A stretch of DNA of 64,000 nucleotides from Frankiales bacterium (GCA_016125335.1 WGLY01000015.1:1-64000); one strand, 5' to 3'; positions 41,380 to 59,869 are shown, numbered from the stretch's first letter. Notes: generated from the letters alone by a model not told the origin. Made by a program: numbers and translations.

Positions 41380-42084
41380 TCAGCGCGCCCGCAGCGACTC
41401 GGCGAGGGCGGCGGCCGCTGCGCCGGCGTCGGCGGCGCCGGTGATGGGGCGCCCCACGACGAGCAGGTCCGCGCCGTCGGCGAGCGCCTGCTCGGGCGTG
41501 GCCACGCGGGCCTGGTCGCCGGCGTCCGCGCCGCGCGGGCGCACGCCGGGGGTGATGAGCACGACGTCGGGGCCCACCTCGGCCCGCACGGCGGCGACCT
41601 CCTGCGGGGAGCAGACCAGGGCCGAGGCGCCGGCGCCGACGGCCAGCACCGCCAGGCGGCGCACCGCGTCGATCGGCGGCCCGGCGATGCCCACCGAGGC
41701 CAGCGCCGCGGCGTCCAGCGAGGTGAGCACCGTCACCGCAGCGACGCGGGTGCCGGGCAGCGCGTCGACGGCGGCCCGCACCATGGCGGCACCGCCGGAG
41801 GCGTGCACGGTGAGGTAGTCCGGGGCAAGGCCGGCCACCGAGCGCGACGCGCCCGCGACGGTGTTGGGGATGTCGTGCAGCTTGAGGTCGAGGAACACCT
41901 CGCGGCCCCCCGAGGCGGCGCGCACCGCGTGCACGGCGTCCGCGCCGTCGCGCAGGTAGGTCTCGAGCCCCACCTTCAGGGTGGACACGTGCGGGCCGAC
42001 CGCGGCCGCCCACGCCGTGGCGGTGGCGAGGTCGGGCGCGTCGAGCGCCACCGCCACGGGGGCCAGGGCCAGGGCGGCGGTCAT
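41380..42084 (-). CDS. pyrF: Orotidine 5'-phosphate decarboxylase
   Basis: Final step to UMP. 234 residues. [11 protein letters not shown], catalytic [11 protein letters not shown], and [17 protein letters not shown] near the C-terminus. The LITPG-type block marks group 1 decarboxylases. ATG 42084 overlaps the pyrD stop (ATGA). Confidence 0.97.
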   Translation of the reverse strand: MTAALALAPVAVALDAPDLATATAWAAAVGPHVSTLKVGLETYLRDGADAVHAVRAASGGREVFLDLKLHDIPNTVAGASRSVAGLAPDYLTVHASGGAAMVRAAVDALPGTRVAAVTVLTSLDAAALASVGIAGPPIDAVRRLAVLAVGAGASALVCSPQEVAAVRAEVGPDVVLITPGVRPRGADAGDQARVATPEQALADGADLLVVGRPITGAADAGAAAAALAESLRAR

Positions 42085-43154
42085 CCCTCCGCCCCCGCGG
42101 CCACGGTGTCGTCGGCGTCCTCGTCCGGCGCGCCGTGGGCGGACACCGGGCCCCCGGAGGCGGGCTCGGGGTCGGGCGCCCGGTGGGCGAAGCCCACGGC
42201 CTCCTCGAGCGAGCCGAAGCCGCGCTCGGCGAGGGCGACGGCGAGCTCGCGGGCGACGCGCAGCGGCGCGCTCGGGTCGTGGAAGGTCACCGTGCCGACG
42301 CTGACCGCGCTGGCGCCGGCCAGGACGAACTCGAGCGCGTCCAGGCCCGTGCGGATGCCGCCCATCCCGAGGATCGGGACGTCGGGCAGGGCGGCGTGCA
42401 CCTGGTAGACGCAGCGCACCGCGACCGGGCGGATCGCCGGCCCGGACAGGCCGCCGGTGACGCCGGCGAGCGCGGGCCGCAGGGTGTCGGTGTCGATCAC
42501 CATGCCCAGCAGGGTGTTGATGAGCGAGAGGCCGTCGGCCCCGGCGTCCACCACGGCCTGCGCGATCTCGACGATGTCGGTGACGTCGGGCGAGAGCTTC
42601 GCCAGCACGGGCACGCCCGGGTTGGTGTTGCGGCGCACCGCGGACACGACGTCGGCCGCGGAGCCGGCGCGGCAGGCGAACACCTGGCCGCGGTCCTCGA
42701 CGTTGGGGCAGGAGATGTTGACCTCGATGGCCGCGACTTCGCTGACGTGGCGGAGCTTGGAGGCCAGCCGGGTGTACTCGTCGACCGAGCCGCCCGCGAT
42801 CGACACGACGGTGCGCGCGCCCCGCGCCCGCAGCCACTCCAGGTCGTTGTCGAGGAAGGCCTCGATCCCCGGCCCCTGCAGGCCGATCGAGTTGAGCATG
42901 CCGCTGGGCGTCTCGGCCATGCGCGGCGTGGGCCGACCGGACCGCGGGTTGAGCATGATGCTCTTGGTGACGACGGCGCCGATCTCGGTGATGTCGAAGA
43001 ACTGGTCGAGCTCGCGCCCGGCGGCGGCGCACCCGGACGCCGTGAGCACGGGCGAAGGCAGCTCGAGCGCGCCGAGCCGGGTGGTCATGTCGACGTCGGG
43101 CACGGCGGCGGCCTGGTCGGGACGCGGTCCGTGCGTGATCACCGCGCGGGTCAT
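42081..43154 (-). CDS. pyrD: Dihydroorotate dehydrogenase, class 1B catalytic subunit
   Basis: Oxidises dihydroorotate to orotate, FMN-dependent. 357 residues. [36 protein letters not shown], and NISCPNVED with the active-site Cys of class 1. It pairs with the adjacent electron-transfer subunit PyrK, so NAD is the likely acceptor. The first 22 residues and a roughly 35-residue acidic tail are extra to the family core; ATG 43154 shares a base with the pyrK stop (TGATG). Confidence 0.96.
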   Translation of the reverse strand: MTRAVITHGPRPDQAAAVPDVDMTTRLGALELPSPVLTASGCAAAGRELDQFFDITEIGAVVTKSIMLNPRSGRPTPRMAETPSGMLNSIGLQGPGIEAFLDNDLEWLRARGARTVVSIAGGSVDEYTRLASKLRHVSEVAAIEVNISCPNVEDRGQVFACRAGSAADVVSAVRRNTNPGVPVLAKLSPDVTDIVEIAQAVVDAGADGLSLINTLLGMVIDTDTLRPALAGVTGGLSGPAIRPVAVRCVYQVHAALPDVPILGMGGIRTGLDALEFVLAGASAVSVGTVTFHDPSAPLRVARELAVALAERGFGSLEEAVGFAHRAPDPEPASGGPVSAHGAPDEDADDTVAAGAEG

Positions 43155-44025
43155 CAGTGCCCTCCGCTCACGGGGCCGCCGAGGGTGCCCTCGGGGATGG
43201 TGCCGACGTCGTCCCAGCGCACCCGGTCGCCCCGGAACACCGGACCGTCGACGCACGAGCGCAGCATGCGGGTGACGCCGTCGTCGCCGACCACCGGCAG
43301 CACGCAGGTCATGCACACGCCGATCCCGCACGCCATCGACTCCTCGACCGCGCACTGGGAGTACGCGCCATGGTCGGCGGCCACCTTCGCCACCGCCTGG
43401 AGCATCGGCATCGGCCCGCAGGCGTAGACGACGTCGGCGTCGGTGCGCCGGAGCACGGCGGGCAGCGCGTCGGTGACGCGGCCCCGCTCGCCCACCGAGC
43501 CGTCATCAGTGGTGAGGGTGAGCGAGGCGGCGATGCGCTTGGCGTCCAGGACGCCGAACAGCTTGGACTCGGTGGAGGCGCCGAGCACGACGTCGACCCG
43601 GCAGCCCCGGGCGCGCAGCGCGTCGGCGAGGGAGAACATCGGCGCGGAGCCGTAGCCGCCGGCCACCAGCACGCACGACACGGGTTCCTTGGGCAGGGCG
43701 AAGGGACGGCCGAGCGGGCCCACGATGTCCACGGTGTCGTGGCGGTGCAGGCGCGCGAGCCACTCGGTGCCCTTGCCCTGGGCGGCGAAGACGATCTCGA
43801 GGGTGCCGCCGTAGACGCCCCGGCTCTGCACGGAGTAGATCGAGAACGCGCGCCGCAGCAGCATCGAGGTGTGCGGGCCGCCGACGGACAGCGCCACGAA
43901 GTGACCGGGCCTGGCCAGCTCCGGGATGCCGGCCGCCGTGAGGGTCAGCACGTGGTAGTCGCCGGCCCGGCGCTGCCCGATCACCTCGCCGGTGACCTGC
44001 ACCGCGCCGGCCCTGGTCTGCACCG

Positions 44026-44029
<4 letters not shown>
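43154..44029 (-). CDS. pyrK: Dihydroorotate dehydrogenase electron-transfer subunit
   Basis: Ferredoxin-reductase-type partner of PyrD. 291 residues. FAD-binding [12 protein letters not shown]-binding [19 protein letters not shown], and a C-terminal [2Fe-2S] site CGIGVCMTC...RSC, four Cys in the PyrK pattern. ATG 44029 overlaps the carB stop (ATGA). Older genomes mislabel it as a generic oxidoreductase. Confidence 0.95.
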
Positions 44030-47377
<3,348 letters not shown>

Positions 47378-47391
<14 letters not shown>

Positions 47392-48520
47392 GGGTGGCCT
47401 CCATCAGCTCGACGAAGCGGTCGAAGAGGTAGGCCGAGTCGTGCGGGCCCGCCGCCGCCTCCGGGTGGTACTGCACCGAGAAGGCGGGCACGTCGAGGCA
47501 CCGCAGGCCCTCGACCACGTCGTCGTTGAGGCACACGTGGCTCACCTCGACCCGGCCGTACGGCGTCTCGCTCGCGCGGTCCGTGGGTGCGTCGACGGCG
47601 AAGCCGTGGTTCTGCGCGGTGATCTCCACGCGGCCGGTGACGCGGTCGAGGACGGGGACGTTGATGCCGCGGTGCCCGTAGCGCAGCTTGTACGTGCCGA
47701 AGCCCAGCGCCCGGCCGAGCACCTGGTTGCCGAAGCAGATGCCGAACACCGGCCGCCGCGCGTCGAGCGCGGCCCGCACCAGCTCCACGGCGTGGTCCGC
47801 GGTGGCCGGGTCGCCCGGGCCGTTGCTGAAGAAGACGCCGTCGACGCCCACCTCGAGCAGTCGCTGCGGACTGATGGTCGACGGGACGACGTGCACCTCG
47901 ATGCCGCGCGCGGCCATGTGCCGCGGGGTGGCGCCCTTGATGCCGAGGTCCACCGCGGCGACGGTGAACCGCCGCTCCCCCACGGCCGGCACGACCTCGT
48001 CGGACTCGAGGCTCACCTCGTCGGCGAGCGCCGCGCCGAGCATGGGCGGGCTGGCGAGCACCCGCTCGAGCAGGACCTCGACCGGCTGCGCGGCGGCCTC
48101 GCCGCTGAACACCCCGACGCGCATGGCGCCCCGCTCGCGCAGGTGCCGGGTGAGCGCGCGCGTGTCGACCCCGCTGATGCCCACGACGCCCTGCGCCACG
48201 AGCTCGTCGTCGAGCGTGCGCGTGGCGCGCCAGTTCGAGGCGGTGCGGGAGGGGTCGCGCACGACGTAGCCCGACACCCAGATGCGGCGCGACTCGGCGT
48301 CGTCGTCGTTGACGCCGTAGTTGCCGATGTGCGGCGAGGTCTGGACGACGACCTGCCGGTGGTAGGAGGGGTCCGTGAGGGTCTCCTGGTAGCCGGACAT
48401 CCCCGTGGTGAACACGGCCTCGCCGAAGGTCTCGCCCACGGCGCCGTAGGCCTGCCCGCGGAAGACGCGCCCGTCCTCGAGCACGAGCACGGCGGGCGCG
48501 GCGGAGGTCAGCACGCTCAT
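47378..48520 (-). CDS. carA: Carbamoyl-phosphate synthase small subunit
   Basis: Glutamine amidotransferase subunit. 380 residues. N-terminal [17 protein letters not shown], catalytic Cys in [14 protein letters not shown] (GICFGNQ replaces the more usual GICLGHQ), and the His of [10 protein letters not shown] 48520 overlaps the pyrC stop (ATGA). Confidence 0.98.
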
Positions 48521-49827
48521 GCCGGCACCTCCTGCACCGCGGCGTCGAGGTAGGTGGGCCGCCCGCGCAGGAACGTGGCGACCACCGTGACCGGCAGCGT
48601 GCGTCCCGCGTAGGGCGTGTTGCGGCTGCGGCTGTGCAGGCCCGCCGGGTCGACGACGCGTGGTCGCGCCGGGTCGAGCAGCACGAGGTTGGCGGGCTCG
48701 CCGACGGCGATCGGCCGGCCGTGGCCGGCGAGCCGGCCGATGCGCGCCGGTGCCGCGGACATCCGGTCGGCCACGCCGGCCCAGTCGAGCAGGCCCGTGG
48801 CGACCATCGTCTCCGCGACGACGCCGAGCGCCGTCTCCAGCCCGACCATGCCCATGGCGGCGGCGGACCACTCGCAGTCCTTGTCCTCGACCGGGTGCGG
48901 CGCGTGGTCGGTCGCGACGACGTCGATGGTGCCGTCGGCCAGCGCCGCGCGCAGCGCCTCGACGTCGGCCTTGGACCGCAGCGGCGGGTTCACCTTGAAG
49001 ACGGGGTCGTAGGAGGCGACGAGGTCCTCGGTGAGCAGCAGGTGGTGGGGGGTCACCTCGGCGGTGACGTCGACGCCGCGCGCCTTCGCCGCCCGCACGA
49101 TCTCGACCGAGCCCGCCGTGGACAGGTGGCAGACGTGCAGCCGCGACCCGACGTGCTCGGCGAGCAGGACGTCGCGGGCCACGATCGCCTCCTCGGCCAC
49201 CGCCGGCCAGCCGCGCAGGCCGAGCACTCCGGACAGCGCGCCCTCGTTCATCTGCGCGTCCTCGGTGAGCCGCGGCTCCTGCGCGTGCTGCGCGACGACG
49301 CCGCCGAACGCCTTCACGTACTCCAGCGCCCGTCGCATGATGACCGCGTCGTGCACGCACTTGCCGTCGTCGCTGAAGACGCGGACCTGCGCGGCGCTGG
49401 TGGCCATGGCGCCGAGCTCGGCGAGCTGCTGGCCGCCGAGGCCGATCGTGACGGCGCCGACGGGCTGCACGTCCGCGTGCCCGGCCTCGTGGCCGAGCCG
49501 CAGCACCTGCTCGACGACGCCGGCGGTGTCGGCGACCGGGTCGGTGTTGGCCATGGCGAACACCGCGGTGAAGCCGCCGGCCGCCGCCGCCCGGGTGCCG
49601 GTCTCGACGGTCTCGGCGTCCTCGCGGCCGGGCTCGCGCAGGTGCGTGTGCAGGTCGACCAGGCCGGGCAGAGCCACGAGCCCGTCGGCGTCCACCTCCA
49701 CCGCGCCGTCGGCGGCCGCCGCCCCCGGCGCGGTGATCTCGGCGATCACGCCGTCGCGCAGGACGAGGTCGCGACTCTCGGCGCCGAGCACCGAGGCCCG
49801 GCGCACGACGTAGGTCTGTGCGGTCAT
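48517..49827 (-). CDS. pyrC: Dihydroorotase
   Basis: Cyclises carbamoyl aspartate. 436 residues, type I (long) dihydroorotase of the amidohydrolase fold. Metal site [15 protein letters not shown], bridging region [11 protein letters not shown], and ATDHAPH with the catalytic Asp. ATG 49827, one nt from the pyrB stop. Confidence 0.98.
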   Translation of the reverse strand: MTAQTYVVRRASVLGAESRDLVLRDGVIAEITAPGAAAADGAVEVDADGLVALPGLVDLHTHLREPGREDAETVETGTRAAAAGGFTAVFAMANTDPVADTAGVVEQVLRLGHEAGHADVQPVGAVTIGLGGQQLAELGAMATSAAQVRVFSDDGKCVHDAVIMRRALEYVKAFGGVVAQHAQEPRLTEDAQMNEGALSGVLGLRGWPAVAEEAIVARDVLLAEHVGSRLHVCHLSTAGSVEIVRAAKARGVDVTAEVTPHHLLLTEDLVASYDPVFKVNPPLRSKADVEALRAALADGTIDVVATDHAPHPVEDKDCEWSAAAMGMVGLETALGVVAETMVATGLLDWAGVADRMSAAPARIGRLAGHGRPIAVGEPANLVLLDPARPRVVDPAGLHSRSRNTPYAGRTLPVTVVATFLRGRPTYLDAAVQEVPA

Positions 49828-49828
49828 C

Positions 49829-50821
49829 TCAGGCCTCCACGGCGGTGTCGGCGGGATCCGCGGGATCGGCCGCCGCGGCGGGCGAGCCGAGCTGCGCGCC
49901 CCCGAGCAGCAGGTAGAGCACGGCCATCCGGACGCTGACGCCGTTGGACACCTGCTCGACGATCACCGAGCGGGGCGCGTCGGCGACCTCGGCGGCGATC
50001 TCCATGCCGCGGTTCATCGGGCCGGGGTGCATGACGATGGCGTGCTCGGGCAGCTGCGCCATGCGGCGGGTGTCGAGGCCGTAGCGGCGGCTGTACTCCC
50101 GGGCGCTGGGGAAGAACGCGGCGTTCATGCGCTCGCGCTGCACCCGCAGCATCATGACGGCGTCGGCCTTGGCGAGGTGGGCGTCGAGGTCGTAGGAGAC
50201 ATCGCACGGCCAGGTCTCCACGCCCACCGGCAGCAGCGTGGGCGGCGCCACCAGCGTCACCTCGGCGCCGAGGGTGGCGAGCAGGAGCACGTTGCTGCGG
50301 GCGACGCGGCTGTGCAGCACGTCCCCGACGATGGTGACCCGGCGCCCGGACAGGTCCCCGACGCCGCCGGCGAGGTGGCGGCGCATCGTGAACGCGTCCA
50401 GCAGCGCCTGGGTGGGGTGCTCGTGGGTGCCGTCGCCGGCGTTGACCACCGAGCCGCCGATCCAGCCGGAGGTCGCCAGCCGGTGCGGCGCGCCGCTCGA
50501 CCCGTGGCGGATGACCACGGCGTCCGCCCCCATCGCCTCGAGGGTCAGCGCCGTGTCCTTGAGGCTCTCGCCCTTGGACACGCTCGAGCCCTTGGCCGAG
50601 AAGTTGATGACGTCGGCGGAGAGCCGCTTGGCGGCGGCCTCGAACGAGATGCGGGTGCGGGTGGAGTCCTCGAAGAAGAGGTTGACCACCGTGCGCCCGC
50701 GCAGCGTGGGCAGCTTCTTGACCGCGCGGTCGGTCAGCGAGGCGAGCTCGGCCGCGGTGTCGAGCACGAGCAGGGCGTCGTCGTGGTCCAGGTCGGCCGC
50801 CGAGAGCAGGTGTCGCTTCAC
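49829..50821 (-). CDS. pyrB: Aspartate carbamoyltransferase
   Basis: Condenses carbamoyl phosphate with aspartate. 330 residues. Carbamoyl-phosphate motif [27 protein letters not shown], and [11 protein letters not shown]. No pyrI regulatory chain follows, so control is expected at pyrR. GTG 50821 overlaps the pyrR stop (GTGA). Short Ala/Asp-rich C-terminal tail. Confidence 0.98.
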   Translation of the reverse strand: MKRHLLSAADLDHDDALLVLDTAAELASLTDRAVKKLPTLRGRTVVNLFFEDSTRTRISFEAAAKRLSADVINFSAKGSSVSKGESLKDTALTLEAMGADAVVIRHGSSGAPHRLATSGWIGGSVVNAGDGTHEHPTQALLDAFTMRRHLAGGVGDLSGRRVTIVGDVLHSRVARSNVLLLATLGAEVTLVAPPTLLPVGVETWPCDVSYDLDAHLAKADAVMMLRVQRERMNAAFFPSAREYSRRYGLDTRRMAQLPEHAIVMHPGPMNRGMEIAAEVADAPRSVIVEQVSNGVSVRMAVLYLLLGGAQLGSPAAAADPADPADTAVEA

Positions 50822-51405
50822 CGCTCCTCCTCCGTCGGGGCGCCGGCGTCGCCCGTGCCGCTGATGAGCACGGCGTCCTCGCCGTCGTGCTCGACCAGCC
50901 GGACGTGGACGGTCTCCGCGTGCGCCGTGGGGATGTTCTTGCCGACGTGGTCGGCGCGGATGGGCAGCTCGCGGTGGCCGCGGTCGACCAGCACCGCCAG
51001 CCGCACGGCGCGCGGGCGCCCGATGTCGTTCATGGCGTCGAGTGCGGCGCGGATGGTACGCCCGCTGTAGAGGACGTCGTCGACGAGCACCACGACCTTG
51101 TCGTCGATGCCCGACGCCGGGATCTCGGTGGGCAGCAGCGCCCGCGCGGGGGCGCGGCGCAGGTCGTCGCGGTACATGGTGACGTCGAGGGAGCCGACGG
51201 CGACGTCGCGGCCCTCGATCTCGCGGATGCGCTCGGCGATCCGGCGGGCGAGGAACACGCCGCGCGTGGGGATCCCCAGCAGGACGAGATCGTCGGCGCC
51301 CTTGGCGCGCTCGAGGATCTCGTGGGCCACGCGGGTGAGCGCGCGGCCGATCTCGGCACCGTCGAGCACGGTGCGCATGTCGTCAGGATTCCGGGCACCG
51401 GACAT
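50818..51405 (-). CDS. pyrR: PyrR, pyrimidine regulatory protein / uracil phosphoribosyltransferase
   Basis: RNA-binding attenuator of the pyr operon with phosphoribosyltransferase activity. 195 residues. PRPP loop [24 protein letters not shown], and [20 protein letters not shown], all typical of PyrR. First gene of the operon. Start ATG 51405 with a purine-rich AAGGGGG site 9 nt upstream, which forms part of the PyrR RNA site at 51414-51440. Confidence 0.97.
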   Translation of the reverse strand: MSGARNPDDMRTVLDGAEIGRALTRVAHEILERAKGADDLVLLGIPTRGVFLARRIAERIREIEGRDVAVGSLDVTMYRDDLRRAPARALLPTEIPASGIDDKVVVLVDDVLYSGRTIRAALDAMNDIGRPRAVRLAVLVDRGHRELPIRADHVGKNIPTAHAETVHVRLVEHDGEDAVLISGTGDAGAPTEEER

Positions 51406-51413
51406 CTCGGCGA

Positions 51414-51440
51414 CCCCCTTCCCCGCCTCACGGGACGGAC
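51414..51440 (-). promoter_or_regulatory. PyrR-binding RNA element overlapping the pyrR ribosome site
   Basis: Minus strand RNA UCCCGUGAGGC (51435-51425) fits the PyrR recognition consensus UCCNGNGAGGY and continues into GGGGAAGGGGG. CCCG and CGGG pair around the UGAGG loop. The same purines serve as Shine-Dalgarno for pyrR, so PyrR plus UMP could block translation, as proposed for mycobacteria, without needing a terminator. Confidence 0.75.
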
Positions 51441-51462
51441 TTAAAGGAGCTCGGTCGGACCG

Positions 51463-51468
51463 ACCCTA
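51463..51468 (-). promoter_or_regulatory. -10 element of the pyr operon
   Basis: Minus strand TAGGGT about 28 nt upstream of the PyrR element, giving a leader of roughly 50 nt to the pyrR ATG. A near-palindrome, TCGGTCGGACCGA, lies around 51451-51463. No clear -35. Confidence 0.4.
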
Positions 51469-51694
51469 CCCCCGACCGCCGGGCCCCGGCCGCGGGGGGC
51501 CCGGCCCCGCGCGCCGCGACCCGCCGGACCCCGCCCGGCCGTCCGGCGCCGGCCGGGCAGCCGTCCGGCCGAGCGCCGCTCGCCCGGCGCGGTCACCGTC
51601 GGCCACCCGACACGGATCGTGACGCCCGGTGCCCGCCGCGGCCCCGCCGGAGGATCATCCGAACGGACCAGGCGGTCCGAGTGCGAACGGAGGG
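51469..51694. other. pyrR-bldD intergenic stretch
   Basis: Extremely GC-rich, with no supported gene on either strand. It holds the pyr promoter at one end and the BldD box at the other. An uninterrupted reading frame crosses it but lacks any conserved segment or ribosome site. Confidence 0.6.
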
Positions 51695-51710
51695 TCACGC
51701 TCCGTAACAT
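51695..51710 (+). promoter_or_regulatory. Candidate BldD operator overlapping the bldD -10
   Basis: TCACGCTCCGTAA (51695-51707) fits the BldD box TNACNNNNNGTNA exactly. TAACAT (51705-51710) is a plausible -10 within it. BldD autorepression is established in Streptomyces; here it is inferred. The leader to the ATG at 51842 would be about 125 nt. Confidence 0.65.
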
Positions 51711-51841
51711 CACCTGTGACACTGAGAGCACGGGCCGCGACCCGCCGACACGCCGCCGGCGCGTCGACCCCGTGCCGGGGGGCGCCAGCCGACCCGGGCA
51801 GGCAGCGGCGCGTCGAGCACGCACCGGACGGAAGGACCCAC

Positions 51842-52330
51842 ATGGCCAGCGACTACGCGCGAGCGCTCGGGGCGCGGCTGCGCGCGATCCGCCAGCAGCA
51901 GGGGCTCTCGTTGCACGGCGTCGAGGAGCGCTCGCAGGGCCGCTGGAAGGCGGTCGTGGTGGGCTCCTACGAGCGCGGCGACCGCGCGGTGACCGTGCAG
52001 AAGCTCGCCGAGCTCGCGGACTTCTACACCGTCCCGGTCTCCGAGCTGCTGCCCGACTCCTCGCCCGCGGCCGCCGCCGAGCCGCCCCAGCGCCTCGTCA
52101 TCGACCTCGAGCGCCTCGGCCAGGTGCCCGCCGAGAAGGCCGGCCCGCTGGCCCGCTACGCGGCCGCGATCCAGGCCCAGCGCGGCGACTACAACGGCCG
52201 GGTGCTCTCGATCCGCCAGGACGACCTGCGCACCCTCGCCGTCATCTACGACGAGCCGCCCAGCCAGCTGGCCGACCAGCTCATCGCCTGGGGCGTGCTC
52301 AACCCCGAGGCGCGCCGGGCCCTGGACTGA
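51842..52330 (+). CDS. bldD: BldD-type developmental regulator
   Basis: 162 residues. N-terminal helix-turn-helix (YARALGARLRAIRQQQGLSLHGVEERS through GSYERGDRAVTVQKLAELADFY). C-terminal c-di-GMP-binding signature RGD-x8-RxxD: Arg114-Gly-Asp116 and Arg125-Gln-Asp-Asp128, the same spacing and numbering as streptomycete BldD. ATG 51842 with AAGGA 6 nt upstream. Plus strand, convergent with pyk. Ligand-driven dimerisation is predicted because the motif is complete. Confidence 0.94.
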   Translation: MASDYARALGARLRAIRQQQGLSLHGVEERSQGRWKAVVVGSYERGDRAVTVQKLAELADFYTVPVSELLPDSSPAAAAEPPQRLVIDLERLGQVPAEKAGPLARYAAAIQAQRGDYNGRVLSIRQDDLRTLAVIYDEPPSQLADQLIAWGVLNPEARRALD

Positions 52331-52350
52331 CGGGCACCGGCACCCGCACC

Positions 52351-52387
52351 ACGAGGGCCCCCGACCGCTGCGGTCGGGGGCCCTCGT
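52351..52387. terminator. Bidirectional terminator between bldD and pyk
   Basis: Perfect 17-bp stem (52351-52367 with 52371-52387) and a 3-nt loop, in the 63-nt gap between converging bldD and pyk. The strongest hairpin in this part of the window. Confidence 0.85.
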
Positions 52388-52393
52388 CGCGCG

Positions 52394-53821
52394 CTACACG
52401 CCGCTGGGGACCGAGGTGCCCATCCGGTGCACGCGCATGCCGTTGGTGGTGCCGGGCACGCCCGGGGGGACGCCGGCGATGACCACGATCAGCTCGCCCA
52501 CGGAGGCGCGGCCGATCTCCTGGAGCGAGGCGTCCACGAGGCGCACCATCTCGTCGGTGCTGCTCGCCTTGGGCACCAGGAACGTCTCGACCCCCCAGCA
52601 CAGGGCCAGCTGGCTGCGCACCCGGGGGTTGGGCGTGAACGCCAGCAGCGAGATGTCCGGCCGGTAGCGCGCGACGAGCCGGGCGGAGCGGCCGGTCTCG
52701 GTGAAGGCGATGACCGCCGAGGCCCCGACGTCCTGGCCCACGGTCACCGCCGCGCGCGTGATCGCGCGCGACGTGGAGTCGTTGCGGTCCTCGATCTCGG
52801 GCAGCTGGTCGAGCGCCTCGCCCTCGACCTGCTCGATGATGCGCGCCATGGTGCTCACCACGTGCGCGGGGTGGGCGCCCACCGAGGTCTCGCCGGAGAG
52901 CATGAGCGCGTCGGCGCCGTCGAGGACGGCGTTGGCGACGTCGCTGGCCTCGGCGCGGGTCGGCCGGGTCATCGACACCATGGTCTCGAGCATCTGCGTG
53001 GCCACGATGACGGGCTTGGCCCGGCGGCGCGCCAGCGTGATCGCGCGCTTCTGCACGAGGGGCACCTGCTCGAGCGGCAGCTCCACGCCGAGGTCGCCTC
53101 GGGCGACCATGATCCCGTCGAAGGCGTCGATGATCGACTCGAGGTTCTCGACGGCCTGCGGCTTCTCGATCTTCGCCAGCACCGGCAGGCGCACGCCCTC
53201 GTCGTCCATGATCCGCACGACGTCGAGCAGGTCGTCGGCCCGGCGCACGAACGACAGCGCGATCATGTCCACGCCGAGGCGCAGCGCCCAGCGCAGGTCG
53301 GCGACGTCCTTCTCGGACATCGCCGGCACGCTGACCGCGACCCCCGGCAGGTTGATGCCCTTGTGGTCGCTCACCCGGCCGCCCTCGACCACGCGGGTGA
53401 CCACGGTGGTCTCGGACACCTCGACGGCCTCGAGCGCCACCTTGCCGTCGTCGATGAGGATCGAGTCGCCGGGGTGCACGTCGCCGGGCAGCCCGGAGTA
53501 GGTCGTCGAGCAGATGGTGGAGTCGCCCTCGACGTCCTCGGTGGTGATCGAGAACGTCGCGCCGCGGTCGAGGACGACGGGGCCGGAGGCGAAGGTGCCG
53601 AGGCGGATCTTGGGGCCCTGGAGGTCGACGAGGATGCCGATCCCGCGGCCGGCGGAGTCGCCGGCCTGGCGGACCCACTCGTAGATCCGCTCGTGGTCGG
53701 CGTAGGCGCCGTGCGAGAGGTTCATGCGGGCGACGTCCATGCCCGCCTCGACGAGGGACTCGATCCCCTCCTGGCTCGCGACAGCAGGGCCGAGGGTGCA
53801 GACGATCTTGGCGCGGCGCAC
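52394..53821 (-). CDS. pyk: Pyruvate kinase
   Basis: PEP + ADP to pyruvate + ATP. 475 residues. RRAKIVCTLGPA, ARMNLSHGAYADH, LPVLAKIEKPQAVENL with the catalytic Lys, MVARGDLGVELPLEQVP, and TRAEASDVANAVLDGADALMLSGET. The effector-binding C-domain is complete. GTG 53821 follows TAGGGT by 6 nt without a Shine-Dalgarno, so leaderless translation is likely. A LacI-type palindrome overlaps its promoter. Confidence 0.98.
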   Translation of the reverse strand: MRRAKIVCTLGPAVASQEGIESLVEAGMDVARMNLSHGAYADHERIYEWVRQAGDSAGRGIGILVDLQGPKIRLGTFASGPVVLDRGATFSITTEDVEGDSTICSTTYSGLPGDVHPGDSILIDDGKVALEAVEVSETTVVTRVVEGGRVSDHKGINLPGVAVSVPAMSEKDVADLRWALRLGVDMIALSFVRRADDLLDVVRIMDDEGVRLPVLAKIEKPQAVENLESIIDAFDGIMVARGDLGVELPLEQVPLVQKRAITLARRRAKPVIVATQMLETMVSMTRPTRAEASDVANAVLDGADALMLSGETSVGAHPAHVVSTMARIIEQVEGEALDQLPEIEDRNDSTSRAITRAAVTVGQDVGASAVIAFTETGRSARLVARYRPDISLLAFTPNPRVRSQLALCWGVETFLVPKASSTDEMVRLVDASLQEIGRASVGELIVVIAGVPPGVPGTTNGMRVHRMGTSVPSGV

Positions 53822-53827
53822 GGGGGA

Positions 53828-53849
53828 ACCCTATCTGGAAGCGCTTGCA
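53828..53849 (-). promoter_or_regulatory. pyk promoter with LacI-family-type operator
   Basis: Minus strand TAGGGT (53833-53828) is the -10, 6 nt before the GTG. Just upstream TGCAAGCGCTTCCA (53849-53836) has the central AAGCGCTT of LacI/GalR-family operators and resembles a catabolite-response element. A repressor bound here would cover the -10/-35 spacer. Which regulator binds is unknown. Confidence 0.5.
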
Positions 53850-53886
53850 GGGGTGAGGGGTGGGACGGGTGTCGCCTGCGGGCCGC

Positions 53887-55333
53887 TCACACGACGAGCG
53901 GGCGGGCGGTGGGCGGGATCGGGGCCGGGAGGTTCGTGGCACCCGAGAGCCAGCGGTCGACCCCGGCCGCGGCCGAGCGGCCCTCGGCGATCGCCCAGAC
54001 GATGAGCGACTGGCCGCGGCCGGCGTCGCCGGCGACGAAGACGCCGTCCTCGCTGGACATGTAGTGGCGGTCGCGGCGCACGTTGCCGCGCTCGTCGAGC
54101 TCGACGCCGAGCTGCTCGAGCAGCGGGCCCCGCTCCGGGCCGGTGAAGCCCATCGCGAGGAACACCGCGTCGGCCGGGATCTCGCGCTCGGTGCCCGGCA
54201 CCGGCTCGAAGCGGCCGTCGCGCGGCTCGACCTCGACCAGCTCGAGCGCCCGCACATGGCCGGCGCCGTCGTCGAGGAACCGCACGGTGGACACCGCGTA
54301 GACCCGCTCGCCGCCCTCCTCGTGGGCGCTGGTGACCTTGTAGGTCATCGGGTAGGTGGGCCAGGGCTGTGCCGCCGGGCGGTGCTCGGGCGGCATCGGC
54401 AGGATCTCCAGCTGCGTGACCGACAGCGCGCCCTGGCGGTGCGCGGTGCCGAGGCAGTCGGCGCCGGTGTCGCCGCCGCCGATGATGACGACGTGCTTGC
54501 CGGCGACGTCGATGGGCGCCTGGTCGAGGTCGCCCTCCTGCACGCGGTTGGCGCCGGGCAGGTACTCCATGGCCTGGTGCACGCCGGCGAGCTCGCGCCC
54601 GGGGACCGAAAGGTCGCGCCACTGCGTGGCACCCACCGCGACCACCACCGCGTCGTAGCGGCGGCGCAGGTCCGACCCCGTGACGTCGGTGCCGACGTCG
54701 ACGCCGGCGCGGAACTTGACGCCCTCCGACTGCATCTGGGCGATGCGCCGCTCGAGGTGGCGCTTCTCCATCTTGAACTCGGGGATGCCGTAGCGCAGCA
54801 GCCCGCCGACGCGGTCAGCGCGCTCGAAGACCGCTACCGTGTGCCCGGCCCGGGCCAGCTGCTGGGCCGCGGCCAGACCGGCCGGGCCGGACCCGATGAC
54901 GGCGACCGTCTTGCCGGACTGGCGCGGCGCCGGCTGCGGCGTGACCCAGCCTTCCGACCAGGCGCGGTCGACGATCTCGACCTCGACCTGCTTGATGGTC
55001 ACCGGGTCGGCGTTGATGCCGAGCACGCAGGCCGTCTCGCACGGGGCCGGGCAGAGCCGGCCGGTGAACTCCGGGAAGTTGTTTGTCGCGTGCAGCCGCT
55101 CGCTGGCACCTCGCCAGTCGCCGCGCCACACCAGATCGTTCCACTCGGGGATGATGTTCCCCAGCGGGCACCCGTTGTGGCAGAAGGGGATGCCGCAGTC
55201 CATGCACCGCCCGGCCTGCTTCTCGAGGTGGTCGGCGGGGAACGGCTCGTAGACCTCGCGCCAGTCGCGGATGCGCACGTCCACCGGGCGGCGGACCGGG
55301 GTCTCCCGGCCGGTGGTGAGGAAGCCCTTCGGG

Positions 55334-55341
<8 letters not shown>
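53887..55341 (-). CDS. gltD: Glutamate synthase small subunit
   Basis: NADPH-oxidising subunit. 484 residues. Fe-S cysteines [17 protein letters not shown] and [12 protein letters not shown] in the N-terminal domain, FAD site [19 protein letters not shown] site [11 protein letters not shown], and MGFTGPE. ATG 55341 overlaps the gltB end by 8 nt. A 65-nt gap separates its stop from the pyk start. Confidence 0.98.

Positions 55342-59869
<4,528 letters not shown>

Noticed and set aside
51420-51841. Open frames crossing the pyrR-bldD intergenic region
   Set aside because: No ribosome site, Arg/Pro-rich translation, and conserved BldD sequence begins only at 51842.
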